A DNA stretch of 64,000 nucleotides from Bacteroidales bacterium (GCA_017477425.1 JAFUVT010000001.1:117495-181494), one strand, 5' to 3'. Shown: positions 16,997 through 26,679, numbered from the stretch's first letter. Notes: generated by a model not told the origin, from the sequence alone. Translations and numbers: made by a program.

Positions 16997-17070
16997 GCTG
17001 CAAAAGTACGACATTTTTCGATTGGTTGAGAAAAATCGAGAAAAAAAATCCCGATTTCGCCCAAAAAAGC

Positions 17071-17079
17071 TATCTTTGC
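17071..17079 (+). promoter_or_regulatory. -7 promoter box of the TPR/HTH regulator gene
   Basis: TATCTTTGC, 24 bases before the chosen ATG at 17103. Confidence 0.55.
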
Positions 17080-17102
17080 AAGGCCAAAACGGCAATGACA
17101 GA

Positions 17103-18743
17103 ATGAGAATAAGTGGCTTTTCCATGGCGTTTTATCTCTTGCTCGCAGCGTTCTTTTCCGCTTGCGGAAGAGAGGAGTCTGCCTTCACGCGGCAGAACGC
17201 ACCTCGTCATTTCGCCGAACTGAAATCCTTGGAACGTCTGATCGAGACCGAGCCTTTGGCTGCTTCTGATAGTATAGTATGGCTCAAAAAACAGGCTGAG
17301 GTTAATCCGCTTACTGCGTTGGATGCCAATGAGTTGTCTCTTCGTGAGGTGCAGACGCAATACAAGAACCGTAGGCTCTCTGAGACAAGCCCTGACTTGG
17401 GTCCCGTCGTTGCATTTTATGACAGCATCGCGGTGTCGTATCCCGATGACGCCGACTTGCAGTTTCTGCGTGCCAACACCTATTATTATAAAGGTGCGGA
17501 ATGCGCCTACGCCGATGATGAGGCGCAGGCGTTCACGCATTTCCTAAAGGCGTTGCAGGTGATGAACTCACGCGATGAATGGGGAGAGAATCCCTATGCA
17601 CGGCGTTTCATCGCTTTGATATATACGCGTTTGTCGGAGATCCTATATCGCTATGGACTGCAAGACGCAGCTTTAGAAACTTGCCAAAAAGCGGCTTCTT
17701 ACTATGAGTCGGAGGCCGATTTGGCTGCCATGATGCGTTTTGAAGCGCTCATCTACCAGTCGCAAAAAGACTATGACAAGGCTTTGGCTCGATTCCAAGC
17801 GTCAACGGAAATGGTGCCAATGGACAATGCGCAAGTCAGACTCTCGATAGGCGCGAAGCTCATCGAACTGCGGCAGTATGACTCTGCTGTCCCTTGTCTC
17901 GAAATGGCATTCAATTCAGGCGACCGTTTTGCTCGTGTCGATGCGGCAGCAAAATTGGCCGAGATTTATCGTGACAAGGGCTTCGCCGATGAAGAACTGC
18001 GTTATACACGCTTTTATGTTGACAACTCAATGATGGAGACGCGCCTTGCCTCTCGCAAGATGGAAATCGATTATCTTTATGAGGATTTCAAACGCCCAAG
18101 AGAGGTGGCGACATCCGACAATGGCAACAATGCCCCGACCCCTTGGGTGCTATTGGTTTTGCTGACCGTCATCGCCTTTATGGCTTATATCATCGTGCGT
18201 AACAGAAAGCGTATCAATCACATAGAGAACAAGATAACCACCATAGAACGACGTCATGACCAAGAGACAGCCGACAAGGAATTGGAAATTGAGCAGATTT
18301 CTCAGCAATTGAGCGACACGCGTGAGCGGCTGGAAAGCACTGGAAGGATTGATTTCGATGCGGCGTGGCAGTCCTATATGGAGAGTCCCATTGTCCTGAA
18401 AATCAAGAAGTCGCTGGAAGGAAAAGACATCATGATCAAGAATGTAGGGGTTTTTCCGAAGCTGAAGCTAAAGGAAATGGACTACATTGGTTTGGTGCAA
18501 TCGGCCAATCGTAGCTTCCCCGATTTCTCGTCACGTTTCCTGAAAGACAATCCCGACTTGAACGTGGCCGACGTGCGTCATAGCTGCCTGGCCTTGATGG
18601 GGCTCAACGATGCAGAAATTGCTGTGCTCGAAGGCATATCCTATAGCGGGACCAATCGTCGCACAAACAAGATATTGTCGGCACTTCATGAAGGTGATAA
18701 CCTCGAATTGGCCTTGTTGACCTATATAAAAAATAGATTTTAA
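17103..18743 (+). CDS. Membrane-anchored TPR protein with C-terminal HTH-like domain
   Basis: Starting at 17103, after the promoter, gives 546 residues; the longer frame runs through the tRNA-Ser gene. A lipobox-like FFSAC sits at residues 17-21. Tetratricopeptide-like helices fill residues ~80-330. A membrane helix ([20 protein letters not shown], about 346-366) and a coiled coil (~380-420) follow. The end (..[20 protein letters not shown].., ..[20 protein letters not shown]..) resembles a LuxR-type helix-turn-helix. In Bacteroidota such TPR-TM-HTH proteins act as one-piece membrane regulators; targets here are unknown. Confidence 0.75.
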   Translation: MRISGFSMAFYLLLAAFFSACGREESAFTRQNAPRHFAELKSLERLIETEPLAASDSIVWLKKQAEVNPLTALDANELSLREVQTQYKNRRLSETSPDLGPVVAFYDSIAVSYPDDADLQFLRANTYYYKGAECAYADDEAQAFTHFLKALQVMNSRDEWGENPYARRFIALIYTRLSEILYRYGLQDAALETCQKAASYYESEADLAAMMRFEALIYQSQKDYDKALARFQASTEMVPMDNAQVRLSIGAKLIELRQYDSAVPCLEMAFNSGDRFARVDAAAKLAEIYRDKGFADEELRYTRFYVDNSMMETRLASRKMEIDYLYEDFKRPREVATSDNGNNAPTPWVLLVLLTVIAFMAYIIVRNRKRINHIENKITTIERRHDQETADKELEIEQISQQLSDTRERLESTGRIDFDAAWQSYMESPIVLKIKKSLEGKDIMIKNVGVFPKLKLKEMDYIGLVQSANRSFPDFSSRFLKDNPDLNVADVRHSCLALMGLNDAEIAVLEGISYSGTNRRTNKILSALHEGDNLELALLTYIKNRF

Positions 18744-18833
18744 ATCATTGTAAATTAGATAGATATTGAATTATTGTTGAAAATTGTTGAAAAATTGGAA
18801 CGCAAAAAGCTTTACAAGTAGTCGAGGCTTGTT

Positions 18834-18842
18834 TACTTTTGC
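18834..18842 (+). promoter_or_regulatory. -7 promoter box of the GWxTD gene
   Basis: TACTTTTGC, 26 bases before the ATG at 18868. Confidence 0.55.
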
Positions 18843-18867
18843 TTCGTCAAACACAAAATTATTGACC

Positions 18868-20352
18868 ATGAAAAGAACATTGATACTTATGATGCTTGCC
18901 ATGATGGCAATGCTTGGCAATGCCCAAACCAACATGAACAAAGCCAAACGTCTGAGGCCTTATCTCTCCACTACCACCTATTGTGTCCCAGGAGTGACGC
19001 CTTTCGTCGAAAACGCCATTGCTTTTGATTGCCGCACTGCGGTATACAAGCAGTTTGAACCAGGCAAATACAAGGCTACGATTGAGGTTACCACAGTGTT
19101 CAGGAAAGGGGAAGAGACCACCTTCTCGAAGGTCGCTGTCGATAGTCCGGTGGTGACCGATACCGTCAATCTCGACGGGGCTTTCATCGACCAACAGCGT
19201 TTCCCCCTGACCAATGGCGCGTACCAGATGGAAATCAGCGTCGTGGACTTGAATAGTGGAGATGCCCTGCCAACGGGAAGCATGACGATTGAGGTCAACT
19301 ACCCCGAAGGCGTGCCTTCGATATCGGATATTTTGTTGTTTGACTCCTATACGAAGGCTACAAAGCCATCGGCTTGTACCAAGAGCGGGATGGATTTCCT
19401 GCCTCGGGTGTATCCTTTCTATGGGGCCAGCGACGATAAGCTGAATTTCTATGCCGAGCTTTACAATAGTGATGCGCTTTACGATGAAGGTAAGTTCCTC
19501 GTCAGCTATTACATCGAGACACGCGAATCGCAGACCCGGATGCAAGAGTATTCTTTCAACAAGCGGTTTGACGTGGGTAAGGTCAATGTGTTGCTCAACA
19601 CCATCGACATCAAAGACCTGCCATCGGGCAACTACTACCTCGTCGTGGAGATGCGCGACCGTAGCAACGCGCTGATTTGCTCTAACAGCTATGCCTTCCA
19701 ACGTAGCAATCCGAGTGTCACCTATGACATGGGAGATTTGGCAGGCATCAATGTCGCCAATACCTTTGTGAGCGAAATCAACAACATCGATTCGTTGCGG
19801 CTCTATATCCGTTATCTCGACCCGATTTGCACTGAGATTGAGCGGGACTATTCGGCCAATCTGGTGAGGACACAAGACACTAAGACCATGCAGCAGTTCC
19901 TGCTCAATTTCTGGAACGCCCGCTCGCCGATGAACCCCAAGCAAGGCTTCAATGATTATTTGGCTGCAGTCAGGCGTGTCAACATGTCGTTCAAGACCAG
20001 CTCCTATCCGGGGTATCGTACCGACCGAGGCTATGTGTTCCTTAAATACGGCCAACCCGACCAAATAGTGGAAAGTCCCAACGAGCCTGGTGCATATCCA
20101 TACGAGATTTGGCATTATTATTCCATTGCCAACCAGCGCAACAAGCGTTTTGTCTTCATGTCGAAAGACGCAGCTGCCAATAACTACCAACTGATACATT
20201 CCGATGTGGTTGGCGAGATCAACAACCCGAGGTGGCAGCTTGAAATCTATTCGCGTATCTATGGCGAGGGCTACGATCAGGGTGTTGACCAAACCGAATA
20301 TGAAAATGGTTGGGGCTCGCATGCAGGCGATTTGTACAACAACCCGAGATAA
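18868..20352 (+). CDS. GWxTD domain-containing secreted protein
   Basis: A 494-residue protein with signal peptide MKRTLILMMLAMMAMLGNAQ. The central region is beta-rich. The C-terminal part (about residues 330-460) is the GWxTD domain: here the signature reads PGYRTDRGYVFLKYGQPDQI followed by YEIWHYY. GWxTD proteins are common in Bacteroidota and Acidobacteria and have no assigned activity. The stop is three bases before the acyltransferase ATG, so it heads an operon with the acyltransferase and the glycosyltransferase, which hints at an envelope role. Confidence 0.8.
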   Translation: MKRTLILMMLAMMAMLGNAQTNMNKAKRLRPYLSTTTYCVPGVTPFVENAIAFDCRTAVYKQFEPGKYKATIEVTTVFRKGEETTFSKVAVDSPVVTDTVNLDGAFIDQQRFPLTNGAYQMEISVVDLNSGDALPTGSMTIEVNYPEGVPSISDILLFDSYTKATKPSACTKSGMDFLPRVYPFYGASDDKLNFYAELYNSDALYDEGKFLVSYYIETRESQTRMQEYSFNKRFDVGKVNVLLNTIDIKDLPSGNYYLVVEMRDRSNALICSNSYAFQRSNPSVTYDMGDLAGINVANTFVSEINNIDSLRLYIRYLDPICTEIERDYSANLVRTQDTKTMQQFLLNFWNARSPMNPKQGFNDYLAAVRRVNMSFKTSSYPGYRTDRGYVFLKYGQPDQIVESPNEPGAYPYEIWHYYSIANQRNKRFVFMSKDAAANNYQLIHSDVVGEINNPRWQLEIYSRIYGEGYDQGVDQTEYENGWGSHAGDLYNNPR

Positions 20353-20355
20353 GCC

Positions 20356-21243
20356 ATGAAGCGACTCGGATTTTATATTGTGAAGTGGTGGGTCGACTTC
20401 CTGTCGGTTCAACCTTTTGGACTTCTTTATCTGAAATCCGATGTGTATTGTTTTTTGGTTTACCATATCTTCCGCTATCGCCGTAAAGTGGTAAGAGAGA
20501 ACCTGTTGCGTTCTTTTCCCGAGAAAGGAATCCAGGACATTAAGGCAATCGAGCGGCGTTTCTACCGCAATCTTTGCGACTTGTTTGTGGAAGCACCCAA
20601 AATGATGTGCATGGGCCCAAATGGCTACGCCAAACGCATCACTTACACCAATGCGGAGGTCTTGTGCCCGCTTTTTGATCAGAAGAAAAACATCTTTTAT
20701 GCTATCCCCCATTCGGGCAACTGGGAGTGGTATGGCAAGATGATCCCATCGTTTGCACCTTATAATAATGTGGCCGTCTATAAAAAGGTGAAGAACCCTG
20801 TCTTTGATGAGCTGATGCTATATATGCGCACGAAGGGCATCGACGTGGAGACGGTGGAGGCCAATTCTACGTTCAAGCATCTGGTGCAACGACGTGATAG
20901 GTGGAATGTCGCTCTGATGATGGCCGACCAGTCGCCACGTGGCACCGAAACCGACTATTGGACTGAGTTTTTGCATCAGGACACCTGTTGGTTCACCGGA
21001 TTGGAGCGCATGGCGAGAAAGCTCGACTATGCCGTGGTGTTCGTGGCCATGAAACGGAAGGGACGGGGGCGTTACGAAGTGACCTATGAGTTGATTACCG
21101 ATAACCCGAAAGAGATGGAAGAGGGCTATATCATGGGACGCTATGTGCGCTGCTTGGAACGCTTCATTGAAGGGCAACCCGACAATTGGCTGTGGTCGCA
21201 TCGTCGATGGAAACATCAAAGGAATCAGGAGGTTAAGGAATGA
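20356..21243 (+). CDS. LpxL/HtrB-like lipid A acyltransferase
   Basis: A 295-residue lysophospholipid-type acyltransferase. The conserved HSGNWEW (about residues 117-123) gives the HX4(D/E) catalytic pair, and the C-terminal PDNWLWSHRRWK is the usual LpxL/HtrB ending. Family members add secondary acyl chains to lipid A at the inner membrane. It overlaps the downstream glycosyltransferase start by four bases (ATGA), which implies translational coupling. Confidence 0.85.
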   Translation: MKRLGFYIVKWWVDFLSVQPFGLLYLKSDVYCFLVYHIFRYRRKVVRENLLRSFPEKGIQDIKAIERRFYRNLCDLFVEAPKMMCMGPNGYAKRITYTNAEVLCPLFDQKKNIFYAIPHSGNWEWYGKMIPSFAPYNNVAVYKKVKNPVFDELMLYMRTKGIDVETVEANSTFKHLVQRRDRWNVALMMADQSPRGTETDYWTEFLHQDTCWFTGLERMARKLDYAVVFVAMKRKGRGRYEVTYELITDNPKEMEEGYIMGRYVRCLERFIEGQPDNWLWSHRRWKHQRNQEVKE

Positions 21244-22259
21244 AGGTGGCTGTCGTCATATTGAATTACAATGGGAAAGCGTTTCTCGAGAAGTTTTTGC
21301 CCTGTGTCATCGCCAACTGTGACCCGGCTATAGCCGAGGTCATCGTGGCCGACAACGCCTCGACCGACGACTCCGTGGCATTCATGAAGTCGCATTTTCC
21401 TGACGTCCGCCTGATTGAGAATGGCAGCAATGGCGGCTTCGCCACGGGCTATAACGTGGCCTTGAGGCAAGTCGAGGCGCAGTATTACGTTTTGCTCAAC
21501 AGTGATATTGAAGTCGCCCCCAACTGGATTGAGCCGGTCGTCGCCTTGATGGATGCCGACCCGCAGATTGCTGCATGCCAGCCCAAGATTTTGTCGTACT
21601 ACCACAAGGAGCAGTTCGAGTATGCGGGCGCATGTGGAGGCTTCATCGACAAGTTCGGCTACCCGTTTTGTCGCGGACGCGTGTTCCAAAACCTAGAGAA
21701 TGACGAACATCAATACGATACGCCGATGGAGGTGTTTTGGGCCACAGGGGCGTGCATGTTTGTCCGTGCCGACTTGTATCATCAGATAGGTGGCTTGGAC
21801 GATAGCTTCTTTGCTCACATGGAGGAAATCGACCTATGCTGGCGGCTGAAGAATGCAGGCTACAAGATTTATTGCTGCCCGCAGTCGCATATCTATCATA
21901 TCGGAGGCGGAACCTTGCCCAAGAACTCGCCGCGTAAGACCTACTTGAATTTCCGCAACAACCTGTCGCTCTTGGTGAAGAACCTGCCGGATAAACACGT
22001 CCATCGCACTATCCTCTATCGCATTTTCTTGGATTGGGTGGCGGCGTTCAAGTTCCTTTTTGAAGGCTGCCCGAAGGACTTCAAGATGGTCTTCAAGGCG
22101 CATTGGGACTTCTATAAACGGCTGAAAACGTTGCGCGAAGGACGGAAGTCTATTGAACACAAACAGGTGAGTTGTGTCTATCGCCGCAACATCGTGTTCG
22201 ACAATGTGTTACGGGGCAAAAAGAAGTTCAGCGAACTGAACTCGGGATTTTTCTCGTAA
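21240..22259 (+). CDS. Family 2 glycosyltransferase
   Basis: A 339-residue GT-A glycosyltransferase. The start VAVVILNYNGKAFLEKFLP, a nucleotide-sugar-binding NASTDDS, the metal-site LLNSDIEV and the acceptor-site ATGACMFVR...MEEIDLCWR match GT2 enzymes related to rhamnosyltransferases. The C-terminus is basic with amphipathic helices that may contact the membrane. It follows the LpxL-like gene and probably acts on a surface glycan or lipid A; the sugar cannot be deduced. Confidence 0.85.
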   Translation: MKVAVVILNYNGKAFLEKFLPCVIANCDPAIAEVIVADNASTDDSVAFMKSHFPDVRLIENGSNGGFATGYNVALRQVEAQYYVLLNSDIEVAPNWIEPVVALMDADPQIAACQPKILSYYHKEQFEYAGACGGFIDKFGYPFCRGRVFQNLENDEHQYDTPMEVFWATGACMFVRADLYHQIGGLDDSFFAHMEEIDLCWRLKNAGYKIYCCPQSHIYHIGGGTLPKNSPRKTYLNFRNNLSLLVKNLPDKHVHRTILYRIFLDWVAAFKFLFEGCPKDFKMVFKAHWDFYKRLKTLREGRKSIEHKQVSCVYRRNIVFDNVLRGKKKFSELNSGFFS

Positions 22260-22267
22260 CTGTCGGC

Positions 22268-22687
22268 TTATTGCTCGGCAAGAAACTTGATTGCCTTGGC
22301 ATAGCCCTCCAATCCCAATCCCATAAAACTCATCACACAGGCCTCGGCGGTATAGGAATGCTGCCGATAGGGCTCGCGCTTGCCGATGTCTGAAATGTGG
22401 ACTTCGACGACGGGAATGGCAATGGCACGGATGCAGTCGGCCAAGGCGATGGAGGTGTGGGCATAGCCTCCTGGGTTCAGCACTACGCCATCATAGTTTC
22501 CGTCGGCCTCTTGCAACTTGTCGATGAGGCAACCTTCATGGTTAGATTGGAAATAGTCCAATTCGTGATTCGCGAAACGTTCCTTGAGTTGGGTTAAGTA
22601 GGTCTCAAACGAAATCGAGCCGTAAATCTCGGGTTCGCGCTTACCTAAAAGGTTGAGGTTCGGGCCGTTGATGATAAGGATCTTCAT
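22268..22687 (-). CDS. aroQ: Type II 3-dehydroquinate dehydratase
   Basis: A 139-residue enzyme from the ATG at 22687; the longer frame crosses the promoter box. It begins MKILIINGPNLNLLGKREPE, with the catalytic tyrosine in EIYG, the asparagine/histidine segment LNPGGYAHTSIAL and VEVHISDIGKRE, all hallmarks of dodecameric AroQ. It dehydrates 3-dehydroquinate to 3-dehydroshikimate in aromatic amino acid synthesis. Full length. Confidence 0.94.
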   Translation of the reverse strand: MKILIINGPNLNLLGKREPEIYGSISFETYLTQLKERFANHELDYFQSNHEGCLIDKLQEADGNYDGVVLNPGGYAHTSIALADCIRAIAIPVVEVHISDIGKREPYRQHSYTAEACVMSFMGLGLEGYAKAIKFLAEQ

Positions 22688-22700
22688 ACTTGAAATTTTT

Positions 22701-22709
22701 GCAAAAATA
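22701..22709 (-). promoter_or_regulatory. -7 promoter box of aroQ
   Basis: Read leftwards TATTTTTGC, 13 bases before the ATG; a short leader. Confidence 0.5.
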
Positions 22710-22773
22710 GACATTTTTAGCCGCTTGAACGTTATTTTTTACCTTAAAACTTGCTTTGTATCAAATCTTTTTA

Positions 22774-22781
22774 TATTTTTG
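22774..22781 (+). promoter_or_regulatory. -7 promoter box of the aldo/keto reductase gene
   Basis: TATTTTTG, 18 bases before the ATG at 22800. Confidence 0.5.
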
Positions 22782-22799
22782 TCGCTAAATTATGCAGCC

Positions 22800-23831
22800 A
22801 TGAAGATCATCACATTAGGCAAGACCAATCTGAAGGTTAACAAAAACGGATTTGGAGCCCTTCCCATCCAAAGGATTACGGAAAAGGAGGCGGTATATCT
22901 CTTGCACAAGGCATATGATAACGGTATTAACTTCTATGACACGGCTCGTTTTTATACCGATAGCGAGGAAAAGATAGGTGCGGCTTTTAACGATCGCCGT
23001 AGTAAGGTCCTTATCGCATCCAAAACGGGTGCCACTACGGTGGAGGAGTTTTGGAAAGACCTGCATACCACATTGAAGAACCTTAAGACCGACTATCTCG
23101 ACCTGTATCAGTTCCATAACCCCGACTATTGCCCCCGTCCCGGCGACAAGCAAGGACTTTATGACGCCATGAAGGTGGCCAAGCGTCAGGGGAAGGTGCG
23201 ATTCATCGGGATTAGCAATCACCGGCAGTCGGTGGCTTTAGAAGCCATTGAGCGCGATTGCTATGACACGCTGCAATATCCATTCTCCTATCTCTCGTCG
23301 GAAGACGACCAGAAGATTGTGGATGCCTGCTACAAGCACAATATGGGCTTCATCTGCATGAAGGCTATGGCGGGCGGGCTTATCAACGATTCGGCCTTGG
23401 CCTATGCGTTCCTCAACCAGTTCGACCATGCCTTGCCTATCTGGGGCATCCAGCGTGAGAGCGAGTTGGACGAATTCTTGTCATATCAAGACCATGAGCC
23501 TGAGCTGTCGTCGTCATCATGGCGTAAAATCGAGAAGGACCGTGCTGAATTGTCTGGCGAGTTTTGCCGTGGCTGCGGCTATTGCATGCCATGCCCGGCT
23601 GGCATACAAATCAACGATTGCGCCCGCATGAGCCTTTTCTTGAAGCGGGCTCCGTATAGCGTCTACCTCACTGAGGAATGGGCTGAGAAGATGAAACTCA
23701 TCGAGAAGTGCAAGCATTGCAATCAGTGTAGCAGCAAGTGCCCCTATGGTCTCGACACGCCGACGTTGCTCGAGAAGAACTACGCCGATTTCAAGGTGTA
23801 TTGGGCGAAGAAACAGGCTGGGGAGATATGA
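22800..23831 (+). CDS. Aldo/keto reductase with C-terminal 4Fe-4S ferredoxin domain
   Basis: A 343-residue oxidoreductase. The N-terminal TIM-barrel keeps the AKR features FYDTARFYTDSE (catalytic Asp/Tyr), SKTG (Lys) and YQFHNP (His). The C-terminal ~80 residues add two cysteine clusters, CRGCGYCMPCPAGI and CKHCNQCSSKCPYGL, expected to hold 4Fe-4S centres. This fused form is common in anaerobes; electron partner and substrate are unknown. It has its own promoter and terminator. Confidence 0.88.
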   Translation: MKIITLGKTNLKVNKNGFGALPIQRITEKEAVYLLHKAYDNGINFYDTARFYTDSEEKIGAAFNDRRSKVLIASKTGATTVEEFWKDLHTTLKNLKTDYLDLYQFHNPDYCPRPGDKQGLYDAMKVAKRQGKVRFIGISNHRQSVALEAIERDCYDTLQYPFSYLSSEDDQKIVDACYKHNMGFICMKAMAGGLINDSALAYAFLNQFDHALPIWGIQRESELDEFLSYQDHEPELSSSSWRKIEKDRAELSGEFCRGCGYCMPCPAGIQINDCARMSLFLKRAPYSVYLTEEWAEKMKLIEKCKHCNQCSSKCPYGLDTPTLLEKNYADFKVYWAKKQAGEI

Positions 23832-23890
23832 ATCCCTTGACGTCTATCGGCCTGACAATGAGTTCCTGACAGCATACAACCATGAAATAT

Positions 23891-23928
23891 AAAAACTCCG
23901 CTGTTCGAGATCGAGTAGCGGAGTTTTT
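23891..23928 (+). terminator. Terminator downstream of the aldo/keto reductase gene
   Basis: AAAAACTCCGCT pairs with AGCGGAGTTTTT around a 14-base loop. Confidence 0.7.
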
Positions 23929-23938
23929 CGTTTGGTTG

Positions 23939-23966
23939 GTAGAGACGTAGCGCGCTACGTCTCTAC
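23939..23966. repeat. 28-bp perfect palindrome between convergent genes
   Basis: GTAGAGACGTAGCG is followed directly by its exact reverse complement. It lies between the aldo/keto reductase and ferritin genes. Similar GTAGAGACG... palindromes occur as interspersed repeats in several bacterial phyla; only one copy is seen here. Confidence 0.7.
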
Positions 23967-23978
23967 AGTGTGCGTAAA

Positions 23979-24491
23979 TTACTTCAGCGGCGAAGGCGTG
24001 TGGTACTCGCGGGCACCCAGTTCCTTGTCAAGCATAATCATGCCACCGATATGGTCGCCGATCATCTTGGCGTGGTTGACGAGGTCGCGGGCGTTCTCTT
24101 CTTCTTCCACCTGCTCGTCGATGAACCAGGCAAGGAAGTTGGCAGCGGCGCGGTCTTTGTCCTCGTCGGCGATGTCGCACAGGTTGTTGATCATCGCGGT
24201 CACTTTCTTTTCGTGTTCTAGAGTGTCCTCAAAGGCAGCCAACACGCTCTTCCATTCGGTCTTCACCTTGGCGATGGGAGCGAGGATGACCTTGGCATCC
24301 TGCGAGTGCATGTAGTTAATCATAATGGCGGCATGGGCTTGTTCCTCAAGGAACTGCACTTTGTACCAGTGGGCGATGCCATGGAAGCCTTTGGCATAGA
24401 TGTCTTGCGACATGCTCAGATAGAGATAGGCCGACCACATTTCTGCATTGATCTGGTCGTTGATGGCTTTTGCTAAATTCTTGCTAATCAT
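23979..24491 (-). CDS. ftnA: Ferritin
   Basis: A 170-residue non-haem ferritin. Ferroxidase-site residues are in place: Glu17 in NAEMWSAYLYLSM, Glu49/Glu50 and His53 in FLEEQAHA, and Glu94 and Glu130 regions (EHEKKVT, DEQVEEEE). It stores iron as a mineral core in a 24-subunit shell and limits iron-driven oxidative damage. It has a single promoter and no haem-ligand methionine typical of bacterioferritin. Confidence 0.93.
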   Translation of the reverse strand: MISKNLAKAINDQINAEMWSAYLYLSMSQDIYAKGFHGIAHWYKVQFLEEQAHAAIMINYMHSQDAKVILAPIAKVKTEWKSVLAAFEDTLEHEKKVTAMINNLCDIADEDKDRAAANFLAWFIDEQVEEEENARDLVNHAKMIGDHIGGMIMLDKELGAREYHTPSPLK

Positions 24492-24533
24492 TGTACTTTA
24501 TTTTTATTGGGTTGATTGAATTTTGTAGATGAG

Positions 24534-24542
24534 CGCAAAGAT
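24534..24542 (-). promoter_or_regulatory. -7 promoter box of ferritin gene
   Basis: Read leftwards TATCTTTGC, 42 bases before the ATG at 24491. Confidence 0.55.
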
Positions 24543-24577
24543 AGACCTTTTTATTGTAACCGCATCCGTTTTTTTAT

Positions 24578-24586
24578 TATTTTTGC
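24578..24586 (+). promoter_or_regulatory. -7 promoter box of nusB operon
   Basis: TATTTTTGC, 29 bases before the nusB ATG at 24616; supports the short start. Confidence 0.55.
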
Positions 24587-24615
24587 ATTCTGTTTTTATA
24601 TACAATCCAAATCTT

Positions 24616-25569
24616 ATGTTGAATCGTAGATTTTTGAGAATCAAGGCGCTGCAAGAAGTTTACGCCTATCATCAGTCCGAATGTTCCAATCTTCCCCAGG
24701 CCAGTCGTCATCTGCTTGAGGAGGTTGAAGATTTATACAAGTTGTTTATTAGCCAGCTCTCCTTTTGGGTTGAGGTGAAGCAGTTTGCTGAGCGTCGCAT
24801 CGAGGAGAACCGCAACAAGCATTTCCCCACTGAGGAAGACCTGAATCCCAATTTGAAGTTCGTCAACAATCGGGTCCTCAATGTGTTGGAGGAAAACAAA
24901 AGCCTGCTGAAGCTGGTAGATAAGTACAAAATCAATTATGCCGATTCGAGAGAGGACTTCATCCGCTCGTTTTATAACAGAATGATAGAATATCCTGAAT
25001 ACCAAGAGTATATGAATAATGGCAAGAATGCTTTTGGCGACGATAGGCAATTCTTGGTTTCTGTGATTGACACTTATATGGCTGACGACAGTGCATTGTA
25101 TGACTACTTTTCCGATCGCGATCTGTCGTTCAACAGCGACTTCCAGGTGGCCGTTTTCATGCTTTGGAAGTTCATCAGCGAGATGCCGGCCAGTTTTGGT
25201 ATCGACACCCCGATGCCTCCTTTGTATAAGAACCCTGATGAGGACAAGGAGTTTGTTGTCAAGTTGTTCGAAAAGACCATTCTTCATGCCAACGAGTATC
25301 GAGAATTGGTGAAAGCCAACATCTCCAACTGGGATTACGATCGATTGGCGTTGATGGACAAGATTCTCATCTTCATGGCATTGACGGAATTTACGGAGTT
25401 TCATTTCATCCCTGTCAAAGTGACTATCAACGAATACATCGAGATCTCTAAGTTCTACAGTACCCCCGACAGTCGACGGTTCGTCAATGGAATGCTCGAC
25501 AAGTTGGCAACGTTGCTCTCGGAAGAGGGCAAGATCGTGAAGACGGGAATCGGCCTGATTGACAAATAA
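24616..25569 (+). CDS. nusB: Transcription antitermination factor NusB (long form)
   Basis: A 317-residue protein, about twice the E. coli length. The N-terminal RRFLRIKALQEVYAYHQ aligns with the first NusB helix. After an insertion of ~150 residues the C-terminal all-helical NusB core resumes: NWDYDRLALMDKILIFMALTEF and KVTINEYIEISKFYSTPDS..FVNGMLDKL. Long NusB of this shape is usual in Bacteroidota. It binds boxA RNA with NusE to prevent termination in rRNA operons. It leads porQ by 56 bases. Confidence 0.88.
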   Translation: MLNRRFLRIKALQEVYAYHQSECSNLPQASRHLLEEVEDLYKLFISQLSFWVEVKQFAERRIEENRNKHFPTEEDLNPNLKFVNNRVLNVLEENKSLLKLVDKYKINYADSREDFIRSFYNRMIEYPEYQEYMNNGKNAFGDDRQFLVSVIDTYMADDSALYDYFSDRDLSFNSDFQVAVFMLWKFISEMPASFGIDTPMPPLYKNPDEDKEFVVKLFEKTILHANEYRELVKANISNWDYDRLALMDKILIFMALTEFTEFHFIPVKVTINEYIEISKFYSTPDSRRFVNGMLDKLATLLSEEGKIVKTGIGLIDK

Positions 25570-25625
25570 TCAACAAGTTGCACAATAAATTTAATAGGTC
25601 TCCGTTATCAAATAAATAATGAATT

Positions 25626-26675
25626 ATGAAGCGTTTCATTTATACTTTTGCCGCTTTTCTGCTGTCGATGGCTACGGTGCGAGTCGCAGCGCAAGTGACC
25701 AACGGGACCTATCGTGCCCTGACGGATGCCAATTCGGCTCGCGTGGTGGCTTTGGGCGGACTGCCCTTGCCCGTCCATGATGGCGATTTGCAAACGGTGG
25801 TTTTCAATCCTTCGGCCATCTCGCCTGAGATGAACAACCAGATGTCGCTTTCCTATGTGGGAGATTTCAACCTGGGAACCAACTTCGGCTCGGCGCTATA
25901 CAGTCATACCTTTGAGAAACTGGGTAGTTTTGCAGCCTCTGTCCAATACTATAATTACGGTGACATGCAGTATGCCTCCGAGAGTGGCTATGTCGACGGT
26001 GGCACTTTTAACGTGTCTGACTACGCCATCACCCTCGGGTGGGGGCGCGAACTGACCGACAAGTGGAGCATCGGAGCCAATTTGAAATACGCTGGTTTGC
26101 AGTATGAGATTGGTCAGGCAGGTGCCATTGGCGTGGATGTGGCCGCAACTTATTGGGCCTATTCCGACTGGGCGGTGACGCTGACGGCGCGCAACATTGG
26201 ACGACAAATCTTCAGCAAGGAGCTGATGTTGGACAACAAGTGGCTCCCGTTCTCGCTCGACCTGATGGCTTCCAAAAAACTCGCTCACCTGCCATTGACT
26301 ATCATGCTGGGTTACAAGGATATACAACATTGGAAAAAGACCTATCCCGACCCGCTCGACTTGGCTGGCTATTATGATCCCATCTCGGGCGTATACACCG
26401 AACCCAGCAAAATCTCGCAATTTTTCACCAATCTCGGCTGCCATTTGGTGATTGGTGGCGAATTGGCCATAGGCAAGAACTTGTTCTTGAGAGCTTCCTA
26501 TAATTACGAGACTTTCTACAATATGGCTGTCCCCGAGAAACGTAGTCTGGTCGCTTTCTCAGCGGGCTTCGGTTTGAAAATCAAGATGTTCCAAATCGAC
26601 TATGCCCGTTCGAGGAACAATATCGTTGGGTCGCCCAACTTCCTGACCATCCGCGTGGACCTGAGCAAGTTCTGA
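25626..26675 (+). CDS. porQ: Type IX secretion system protein PorQ
   Basis: A 349-residue outer membrane beta-barrel of the PorQ/PorV-like family with a signal peptide (to about VAAQ, residue 23). The mature start has LTDANSARVVALGGLPLPVHDGD, then FNPSAISPE, both typical. Amphipathic strands run to the C-terminus, ending FLTIRVDLSKF. In Porphyromonas PorQ is required for type IX export. Two candidate cargo proteins are encoded at 45.4-52.3 kb. Four bases separate it from recF. Confidence 0.84.
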   Translation: MKRFIYTFAAFLLSMATVRVAAQVTNGTYRALTDANSARVVALGGLPLPVHDGDLQTVVFNPSAISPEMNNQMSLSYVGDFNLGTNFGSALYSHTFEKLGSFAASVQYYNYGDMQYASESGYVDGGTFNVSDYAITLGWGRELTDKWSIGANLKYAGLQYEIGQAGAIGVDVAATYWAYSDWAVTLTARNIGRQIFSKELMLDNKWLPFSLDLMASKKLAHLPLTIMLGYKDIQHWKKTYPDPLDLAGYYDPISGVYTEPSKISQFFTNLGCHLVIGGELAIGKNLFLRASYNYETFYNMAVPEKRSLVAFSAGFGLKIKMFQIDYARSRNNIVGSPNFLTIRVDLSKF

Positions 26676-26679
26676 TGCC

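Noticed and set aside
18859..20712. 617-codon open frame opposite the GWxTD gene
   Set aside because: It has no signal or domain and overlaps two real genes in a supported operon.
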